NCBI GenBank assembly: GCA_018806985.1
Contig: JADANN010000458.1
Span: forward strand, 682,001-746,000
Length of the DNA stretch: 64,000 nucleotides
Direction: 5' to 3'
Source: Angiostrongylus vasorum
Taxonomy: Eukaryota > Nematoda > Chromadorea > Rhabditida > Metastrongylidae
Positions 56,270 through 64,000 of this stretch are shown here, in pieces; the first letter of the stretch is position 1; every line of letters begins with the position of its first letter. A model generated the notes under the pieces. That model was given only the letters and a program-made list of their open reading frames with translations. It searched no databases and was not told the DNA's origin. The position numbers and the translations under genes are program-made.

Positions 56270-57143
56270 GGTAATGTGAAAACAAAACAAAGCTCCGCTG
56301 AGGTCACGAAGTACTAGGTTCGAAAGCACTAATAGATGAATATTTTTACCCCTATCGAAACTAAACAGCAGAGACACTTTCCCCGATATGTATTCGACCA
56401 ATGGCACCGACGATCTAAGATGTGCCTATCAAGCAACAAGCAATGACAGCCACTGCTTTCGTTTCGCTACCATACAGTATCCTGTTGAAGTCATCAGTTT
56501 ACTGCCCGTCAACAGAAACCAATGCAATGCTTTCAGGATAGAGGGAATATCAGCTCCAACCATGCAACTCTATGCTATAGATGATTATCTTCCACGGTGA
56601 ATACATTTGCTTCTTCCATATTTCAAATATACTCAGTGGGTTTTCGTTGCAAGTGGTTTTCTCTGGACTGAGGTCCAAGTTTTGCAGATACTTCAGCATC
56701 ATAGTGGATGTATTTCACATTATATCTTGTTGTGAAAAAAATAATAATAGGCAGTAAATAAGAAGTAAAAGTCTTACTACTGGTCAGTAAAGTTGTCTAA
56801 ATGTTTTTTGCATTATTGCTTTATAAGTTTCTTGTCTCTCATAGCTTCATCAATTTTTTTAGAAGTCCTGTTACTCTATTAAACATCTGAGTTTTCTTGA
56901 GAAGTGTTCATTTTAACTGAATAACTCCTTAACCGGAGTCTTACCCAAACCACAGATTTTTTTCCCACAGAATGACAAAAAAGCTGTAAAAAACATCATC
57001 AGGGTTCCCAATGGTTATCTCGTTATGTGGAAACTTATTTCGCCTACATAAAGTCACAACACAATAATGAGAGGCTTTCTGAGTACGTTAAGATTGGAGT
57101 GAAAACTTTATGCCTAGGCTGCAGACAAAAAAATAAAAAAGAG

Positions 57144-57490
57144 CGCAACACCTGCGTTCAGGTCAGCGAGATCATTCTGGCATCTGAAGAATCGAAGACA
57201 TGAGATGGAACGGCTGCTGGGCGATCTGTTCCTACAGCGGCCGAGTCGCGCTGTGCTCCACGACGAGGTACTCGACGACCCGCCGATGGCGTACGGACGG
57301 TCCGCATCTCCTGCGCAACGGGTGCCCTGCGTCTGTCCTTATATTTTCTTCGTACCAGCCTTTATGCATTGACGATCTTGGGAATCTCAACGTAGGTAAA
57401 AGAAATTCATTTTTTTTCAGTGGTCTTACCGTATGCTGTGCTCCTACCTCTCAGAACCTCCACAACCAGGAAGAAACCTTCGCATCTGAT
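57144..57490 (+). CDS. GC-rich exon-like segment(s), possible gene 3' end
   Basis: From an AG near 57,156 one frame reads SFWHLKNRRHEMERLLGDLF and stays open to about 57,380. A second frame is open to a GTAGGT near 57,392. A TTTTTTTTCAG acceptor at 57,420 is followed by a short frame, WSYRMLCSYLSEPPQPGR, ending in TGA at 57,487. If the donor is the GTACCA near 57,349, the intron is about 70 bases; the later donor would give an impossibly short 29-base intron. Most of this segment is duplicated in inverse orientation at the right window edge. Confidence 0.4.
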
Positions 57491-57807
57491 TGATGATGGC
57501 GACCTGACCAGTTCTACCTGATGACATCGATCTATACTAAATTTTCTTGTATTTCCTACAGTTCTTCCGGAATTTAGTGTAAAATATTACAAAGCTGTTG
57601 ATACAATCTTAAAAAAAAACTTGCACACCCACAGTCTATGCCCTTAGCAACGAATGACGATAATGGTTTGTCGACAACTAACGATTATTTCTTGATCATT
57701 AAAGTATTTGAGGAGGAGATTATCACAGATTTATAGAAGGGACTTCGTTCCATAGCTCAAATGCTATGTAGAATCTGCTAAAACACTCTTTCGATTTTAG
57801 AAATGTG

Positions 57808-58152
57808 ACTTGGATATTTGGACAGCCCGTCTTTACTGGTTGTGCTGGCCCTAGCATAATCTCCATTTTAGGACAGCCTATCGAATGTTTGCCGCAGGTC
57901 CTCACCACCACAGGCAGTGGCCACCTTTGTGGATCAGTGGGAGATATGTCGCCATGCGATTAGTTTGGTACGAGAACGGTCGTGGATCTTAGTATTAGTT
58001 TACTCTTAGCTGGGCTTCCTGACGGAAACGCCAAACTTCTTCTCAGCATGGAAAACCCTGCCAGGGGATGAATACTCCCTGCTGTACGTCGCAGCCCAAC
58101 ACCCAGGAACACCTCCTAGCCACGATGACACGGCAAACCGTTGGGAGGTTAA
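57808..58152 (-). repeat. S1 SINE copy inside left arm
   Basis: Minus-oriented. The tail GACTTGGATATTTGGACAGC side is near 57,808, and the 5' start CACGATGACACGGCAAACCG is near 58,145. Its mirror is at 63,072-63,422. Confidence 0.75.
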
Positions 58153-58226
58153 ATATGCTAAAAATAAAAAAAATCTAACCACCTAAGATTTCAACACAAG
58201 TGCAGCAACCGCCCAGCCCAACATAG

Positions 58227-58481
58227 ATGATGGGCACAATCACGCCGTGTTCTACGAAATCTCAATTTTTCACTCGTTCCAGCGTTAAAAATACAAACTT
58301 CGACGAAGCTACCCGAAAAATTTTCTCGTTGGTACAAGAGGATCAGAATTTGGTCTCAGTAGAAGACGAGTTCTTCAAGTTCCTCGAGTTCTTCTACCTT
58401 GCTGGAAAAAGCTTTTTAGGTTCTAAAGCGTTTTATCTCAATCAACAAAGCTCATTACGAGAAATGTTGGCTTCATGTTGA
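58227..58481 (+). CDS. open frame of unknown function in left arm
   Basis: Reads FDEATRKIFSLVQEDQNLV, then EDEFFKFLEFFYLAGKSFL. The composition looks protein-like, but no family is recognised. The mirror copy at 62,723-63,001 carries an extra A near the start and other run-length changes that break this frame. It may be an exon, an element-encoded peptide or a chance frame. Confidence 0.3.
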   Translation: MMGTITPCSTKSQFFTRSSVKNTNFDEATRKIFSLVQEDQNLVSVEDEFFKFLEFFYLAGKSFLGSKAFYLNQQSSLREMLASC

Positions 58482-58682
58482 AAGTAGTCAAAATCATCGC
58501 ATGAAACGGATTCAGCACATATAGAGTGCTATGTGTTAAACATGAGAGTCTCCACAAAGATCAGCACCATTAATATGAAGAGGAGGAAAGTTGGCAACGA
58601 GAAACTAAACTAGAGCTATCCACTATTTTTTCTTCGATAAGCAAATATGAGGGTGATATAATAGAATTTGTTAGCATGCAAT

Positions 58683-58722
58683 AGCTGACGTTTCGGTGGT
58701 TTCGCCTTCTTCAGAGCTTGAA
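58683..58722 (-). ncRNA. hammerhead-like motif in left arm
   Basis: On the minus strand: AGCU, CUGAAGA, stem II AGGCGAAACCACC, GAAAC, GUC, AGCU. The core is intact. Stem I pairs AGCU with AGCU. Stem II pairs only two G-C pairs cleanly, so it is weaker than the 37.5 kb motif. Confidence 0.6.
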
Positions 58723-59352
58723 AAAACCGGAGGTTGCTTAGGTTAGGTTAGGTCCCTAAGGAACAAAGCCAAATGCCACCGATGTGTTTGGGTGACACGT
58801 CAATCTGTCGATGGTACGTACTGGTAAACAGAGCGATATATCTGCACCATGTTTCATTACCATACCCACATTCACATACGAAATATGCCACCCACGTGGA
58901 ATTCAGTCGTTGAAGGAAAATCGACGAATTTCATTTACAGACGTTGCTGTGCCCCTTCATCGGCAGCAGCCTTGCAGGCTTTTGATAGAGTAGAAAAAAG
59001 TGCGGTAAGAGAGCACTGTGTTGCAAGATAAACCACTGAAAAGGAAATGCATAGAATACAATGCGCTTCATTGATGTTCGACCTCGTGTCTGCTCATCAA
59101 GAAAAACAGTAAATTATTGATCAATGTCGAGGCTAAATGAGAGTCGGTCTTGGGAGCTGCTAGAAACCGCTTCGTCCAGTTCCTTCGCATGTACATACAG
59201 TTCATCTCGAACATTATGCGTTATAACTGCCAAAAGCTCTTAGGGAAATGACGTTACTGGAGGAACAAGAGAAATGTTATAATTTCGTCGCTCTACCCAC
59301 CCCAGCCTTCAATGGATCATCACTTTATCGTAGCTAAGAAATCTTGCTGGAT

Positions 59353-59515
59353 ATTGATAGCAGATAGCAGCGCTGGCTCGATACATCGGTAGGCTACTGT
59401 GAGTCATTGCAAGGCCAGATAAGCATCCAATCACCTCCAACGATACTTTAATGAAGTCGAGTGAATGCCGCATCCCTCTGGGATTGATCAATGCCGAGAG
59501 CTTTATCCTTTATCC
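59353..59515 (+). repeat. S2 SINE fragment next to arm boundary
   Basis: The 3' part of S2 (GCTCGATACATCGGTAGGCT onward) begins exactly where the left arm stops matching the right arm. Confidence 0.6.
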
Positions 59516-59627
59516 TTTTATCCAGGAGGATAAGGTCGTGCTCATTGACTGTGGAGATCTGTCGTTGGAGTCATCCACTCAAGTATGCATTAGTATCGTT
59601 ATCTTTATATTGAACGTATAGCCCAGT

Positions 59628-59915
59628 CTGGTAAAAGGATAAAGAAGATACAGCTCTCGGCATTGATCAATCCCAGAGGGATGCGCCATTCATTCGACTT
59701 CATTAAGTATCGTTGGAGGTGATTGGATGCTTATCTGGCCTTGCAATGACTCACAGTAGCCTACCGATGTATCGAGCCAGTGCTGCTATCCTCCCCTGCA
59801 AATATGGTGCCAATTTGAAGAGCCCGGAGGGATGGAAGGCTTGGTGATCGTTGGGCACAGGCATCGATCCCACGTGTTTTGCAGGGCGCGTCCGACCACT
59901 GCACAACGGGCGCCT
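59628..59915 (-). repeat. S2 SINE copy, full length
   Basis: Minus-oriented, complete with the head ACCACTGCACAACGGGCGCC at the right. It faces the S2 fragment at 59,353-59,515 and forms a short inverted pair. Confidence 0.75.
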
Positions 59916-60229
59916 AGTCTGGTACAGTATTATAACCATAGTTCTTATCTCCTATGTAATGTGTTGGTCTCTGGAAATAAAATTGCATAGTCACTTTGAC
60001 GGCCCTACGAAGGACCTTTCGCGCACTCTGGAGACGAACTGGATCGAAATAATCTACAGTGGATAGCACAGGAACAGAAGTGCTGCTCAATGAGTTATGA
60101 CCATGGTTAAACTCGGTGTCGAGCCGATCAAACTCCTCAGACCTCCAGCGTTGAACAATCCATTTCAAACTTGTCTGGGAACGATGCTTTGCAGTTTGCA
60201 AAACCAGGCGATTGCCTGTGGTTAGAACC

Positions 60230-60470
60230 ATAAGGCGCCCTAGCGTGGTTATTCTAGAATTCCAGCATTGATTTACACGATGATAAATTCAATGATATCC
60301 ATGAAGAAGACCAAAAATCCTCAAGCAACAGCCGAATCCACATGTAGATCCAAAGCGCTTCATAAACTTGTGGGGAAAAAATCGGGTGAAAAAAGTGTTG
60401 AAATCCTCACCCTGTGTAATTTCAGGTCACTTAAAACAAGAAATCAACCCTTTCTGGATTTAATTTGAAA
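60230..60470 (+). repeat. S3 SINE fragment
   Basis: GATAAATTCAATGATATCCA and AAATCCTCAAGCAACAGCCG match the S3 body; the head is absent. Confidence 0.45.
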
Positions 60471-60774
60471 TGGATCACATGTTGTGACGTTCACAAAGTC
60501 TCATGATTTTGCTTGCGAGTGGTTTACCTTGCTTACGAATGAGGTTCAGTTATTTCTCAATTTTTTTAAAATAACCTCTTCCGCTGACTATTGCTCTGCT
60601 TCAATCGATTTTTTTCGGATATTGAAAAGGTAAGACGGCATAGCCCGTATTCCATTACACATGTTTATGACCGAGCAGTAAAATCGGTGACTTTGTTTTC
60701 AAAGGAGGCTTAAAAAGGTAGACTGAATACCCGATCTCACAACAATTGAATGAAGTACTGGACAGTGCCAGAAG

Positions 60775-61115
60775 ACGGGTAGTGCAGTGGTAGTGATGCT
60801 TTTTCACTTCTAGCTTAGTGGTGGCTCAACCTCGCAGGTTCACTAAGCCTTTCATCCCTCCGAGGTTATGTAATTGTTCTAGACTTATCTGGGATTAGCT
60901 AACTCCCTGTTTGTTTTCTGAATTGGACCACTTGCATGGCTATCCCAGGATTCCAGGAATATAGACTCGACTAGCATTCAACGACATTCATGACGAAGAA
61001 AGAAATCGTCAAGGACCAACTGAAAGCATGCACAAAAGTTCGAAGATATTTGTGGATGATAGATGCGAAAACCGAATCAAATGCAAGAACTGCTGGGATA
61101 CGTACAGTAGAAGTT
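60775..61115 (+). repeat. S3 SINE copy, full length
   Basis: Head AGACGGGTAGTGCAGTGGTA (A-box-like) and ACCTCGCAGGTTCACTAAGC, then the body to GGGATACGTACAGTAGAAG. A useful family reference. Confidence 0.65.
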
Positions 61116-61724
61116 AAGGCGGGTCGTATAAGAAATAAGCATGATATCAATTTTTTGTTCAAAGCACATATATCTCTTCTGTAACGTGGAATCTTCGTTC
61201 TACAATAATGTATTCTTCAACAATAAGCTCTAAGCTTCCTAGAACTTGTATGTTAGCTTGTGATTTGTGTTTTCTACTCGAAAGGATTGATAGCTACGAT
61301 TTTGACAGTCAACCAATTTGTTCCTCGTGAACTGCCTGATAAGCGGCAGGCACTTAACCTAGCTAGCTCAAAATCTTCATGAGAAGCTATGTATATGATG
61401 TTATGCTGTTACACTCCAGTAAAATGCCAAATTTTGATGATGCATAGAAATAGATGCTTGAGCGATTCTAATAAAAAACAGTTGCTTGATAGTTTCTGTT
61501 GGGCGTTCCAACACCTCTACGAACTCATTAGCTCTAGTCACTTCTTACACTTTCTATTCGTTGCTTTAATTGCGCTTTCGACCTTCCTTTAGTCTCGAAA
61601 TTCAACTTTATCTTTTCGTTTCTTTGATGAACCTACAATTAGATACTTGAATGACCTATACAATTATGCGGGCACCAGCAGAGTTTCCACTTCATTGGTA
61701 ATTTGCTGTGCGCGGTGAAGTGTA

Positions 61725-61925
61725 CCCACCTGGTGTTAGATCGCCATAAGAGCGGCGATGATTCCTTACATTAGTTTGCCCTTAGATGGGCTTTTTGGAC
61801 AAAGAATGTCTAACTTCTCAACTTGAATGGCTCTGCCAGCCGAGTGAATTCTTTGCAGTAGATTGCAGATCGACATCCAGCAAGATTTCTTAGCTACGAT
61901 AAAGTGATGATCCATTGAAGGCTGG
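61725..61925 (-). repeat. S1 SINE relic spanning the inner boundary of the right arm
   Basis: A diverged minus-oriented S1 (TTTGCCCTTAGATGGGCTTT, TTAGCTACGATAAAGTGATG). Only its last 50 bases belong to the mirrored arm; the rest is outside. The breakpoint of the inverted repeat therefore falls inside this SINE. Confidence 0.55.
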
Positions 61926-62506
61926 GGTGGATAGAGCGACGAAATTATAACATTTCTCTTGTTCCTCCAGTAACGTCATTTCCCTAAGAGCTTTTTGGCA
62001 GTTATAACGCATAATGTTCGAGATGAACTGTATGTACATGCGAAGGAACTGGACGAAGCGGTTTCTAGCAGCTCCCAAGACCGACTCTCATTTAGCCTCG
62101 ACATTGATCAATAATTTACTGTTTTTCTTGATGAGCAGACACGAGGTCGAACATCAGTGAAGCGCATTGTATTCTATGCATTTCCTTTTCAGTGGTTTAT
62201 CTTGCAACATAGTGCTCTCTTACCGCACTTTTTCTACTCTATCAAAAGCCTGCAAGGCTGCTGCCGATGAAGGGGCACAGCAACGTCTGTAAATGAAATT
62301 CGTCGATTTTCCTTCAACGACTGAATTCCACGTGGGTGGCATATTTCGTATGTGAATGTGGGTATGGTAATGAAACATGGTGCAGATATATCGCTCTGTT
62401 TACCAGTACGTACCATCGACAGATTGACGTGTCACCCAAACACATCGGTGGCATTTGGCTTTGTTCCTTAGGACCTAACCTAACCTAAGCAACCTCCGGT
62501 TTTTTT

Positions 62507-62547
62507 CAAGCTCTGAAGAAGGCGAAACCACCGAAACGTCAGCTATT
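62507..62547 (+). ncRNA. hammerhead-like motif in right arm
   Basis: Mirror of the motif at 58,683-58,722 with an identical core and stems. Confidence 0.6.
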
Positions 62548-63071
62548 GCATGCTAACAAATTCTATTATATCACCCTCATATTTGCTTATCGAAGAAAAA
62601 ATAGTGGATAGCTCTAGTTTAGTTTCTCGTTGCCAACTTTCCTCCTCTTCATATTAATGGTGCTGATCTTTGTGGAGACTCTCATGTTTAACACATAGCA
62701 CTCTATATGTGCTGAATCCGTTTCATGCGATGATTTTGACTACTTTCAACATGAAGCCAACATTTCTCGTAATGAGCTTTGTTGATTGAGATAAAAACGC
62801 TTTAGAACCTAAAAAGCTTTTCCAGCAAGGTAGAAGAACTCGAGGAACTTGAAGAACTCGTCTTCTACTGAGACCAAATTCTGATCCTCTTGTACCAACG
62901 AGAAAATTTTTCGGGTAGCTTCGTCGAAGTTTGTATTTTTTAACGCTGGAACGAGTGAAAAATTGAGATTTCGTAGAACACGGCGTGATTGTGCCCATCA
63001 TCTATGTTGGGCTGGGCGGTTGCTGCACTTGTGTTGAAATCTTAGGTGGTTAGATTTTTTTTATTTTTAGC

Positions 63072-63422
63072 ATATTTAACCTCCCAACGGTTTGCCGTGT
63101 CATCGTGGCTAGGAGGTGTTCCTGGGTGTTGGGCTGCGACGTACAGCAGGGGTATTCATCCCCCTGGCAGGGTTTTCCATGCTGAGAAGAAGTTTGGCGT
63201 TTCCGTCAGGAAGCCCAGCTAAGAGTAAACTAATACTAAGATCCACGACCGTTCTCGTACCAAACTAATCGCATGGCGGCATATCTCCCACTGATCCACA
63301 AAGGTGGCCACTGCCTGTGGTGGTGAGGACCCTGCGGCAAACATTCGATAGGCTGTCCTAAAATGGAGATTATGCTAGGGCCAGCACAACCAGTAAAGAC
63401 GGGCTGTCCAAATATCCAAGTC
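63072..63422 (+). repeat. S1 SINE copy inside right arm
   Basis: Mirror of 57,808-58,152. It has the GTTTGCCGTGTCATCGTGGC start, the AAGCCCAGCTAAGAGTAAAC block and the CTGTCCAAATATCCAAGTCA tail. Confidence 0.75.
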
Positions 63423-64000
63423 ACATTTCTAAAATCGAAAGAGTGTTTTAGCAGATTCTACATAGCATTTGAGCTATGGAACGAAGTCCCTTCTATAAAT
63501 CTGTGATAATCTCCTCCTCAAATACTTTAATGATCAAGAAATAATCGTTAGTTGTCGACAAACCATTATCGTCATTCGTTGCTAAGGGCATAGACTGTGG
63601 GTGTGCAAGTTTTTTTTTAAGATTGTATCAACAGCTTTGTAATATTTTACACTAAATTCCGGAAGAACTGTAGGAAATACAAGAAAATTTAGTATAGATC
63701 GATGTCATCAGGTAGAACTGGTCAGGTCGCCATCGTCAATCAGATGCGAAGGTTTCTTCCTGGTTGTGGAGGTTCTGAGAGGTAGGAGCACAGCATACGG
63801 TAAGACCACTGAAAAAAAATGAATTTCTTTTACCTACGTTGAGATTCCCAAGATCGTCAATGCATAAAGGCTGGTACGAAGAAAATATAAGGACAGACGC
63901 AGGGCACCCATTGCGCAGGAGATGCGGACCGTCCGTACGCCATCGGCGGGTCGTCGAGTACCTCGTCGTGGAGCACAGCGCGACTCGGCCGCTGTAGGAA

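Larger units (their letters stand above)
57229..59352 (+). repeat. left arm of 2.1 kb inverted repeat
   Basis: Mirrors 61,875-64,000 almost base for base. Contents in order: part of a GC-rich exon-like segment, an S1 copy (minus), an open frame at 58,227-58,481, a hammerhead-like motif, a short TTAGG array and a PLE-type extension. Differences from the other arm are mostly single-base changes in A or T runs plus a few substitutions. The pairing continues to the window end, so the true outer boundary is at or beyond 64,000. Confidence 0.9.
61875..64000 (-). repeat. right arm of 2.1 kb inverted repeat, open at window end
   Basis: Reverse complement of 57,229-59,352. It includes the mirrored S1 copy (63,072-63,422, plus), open frame remnant, hammerhead-like motif and GC-rich exon-like end at 63,750-64,000. 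The last base of the window still pairs, so the repeat may extend further. Confidence 0.9.

Noticed and set aside
1..64000. CRISPR arrays, operons, ribosome binding sites, prophage
   Set aside because: Nothing prokaryotic is present; gene structure and repeats are eukaryotic throughout.

Overview
This window is nuclear DNA from an invertebrate, most probably a strongylid (clade V, hookworm-like) nematode. The evidence is short exons with T-rich TTTCAG acceptors and GTAAGT/GTATGT donors, a worm-type lem-4/ANKLE2 gene and a TPD52-family gene, an SL1-like sequence, degenerate RTE, Bel/Pao and Penelope-like (PLE) retroelements, and dozens of tRNA-derived SINE copies. The genus is an inference. 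No prokaryotic or organellar features are seen. Exon models were built by hand from splice consensus, reading-frame phase and remembered family sequences; nothing was aligned by computer.

Layout. 0-12 kb: mostly unassigned or SINE-rich DNA, a dead RTE retroposon (about 6.9-8.98 kb) and the 3' half of a PLE (10.9-12.2 kb). 12.8-13.7 kb: a small inverted-repeat element. 15.64-17.55 kb (minus): a TPD52-like gene whose four 3' exons join in phase. 21.5-26.7 kb (plus): a multi-exon gene of unrecognised family with phase-consistent exons. 29.0-48.15 kb (plus): lem-4 (ANKLE2 orthologue), eleven recognisable exons spread over 19 kb because its introns have collected PLEs, SINEs, a Bel/Pao remnant and (TA)n tracts. 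It carries one apparent single-base frameshift. 49.0-52.3 kb: a PLE pair with an inverted, truncated upstream copy. 53-57.5 kb: isolated exon-like segments. 57.23 kb to the window end: one 2.1 kb inverted repeat (arms 57,229-59,352 and 61,875-64,000) around a 2.5 kb SINE-rich spacer.

The most distinctive signal is the set of Penelope-like elements. Each recognisable PLE end carries a hammerhead-ribozyme-like motif (CUGARGA, short stem II, GAAAC, GUC). Eight such motifs are visible, from intact to decayed, and in several loci they sit as mirror-image pairs. The clearest is a 1.66 kb-arm palindrome (37,411-41,349) inside a lem-4 intron. It is flanked by (TA)n tracts on both sides and splits one tRNA-derived SINE. 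A second theme is a roughly 400 bp SINE whose 3' tail matches the 3' tail of the local RTE element, suggesting RTE-dependent mobilisation. I name four dispersed families here only for reference: S1 (RTE-tailed), S2, S3 and S4 (each with a tRNA-like head).
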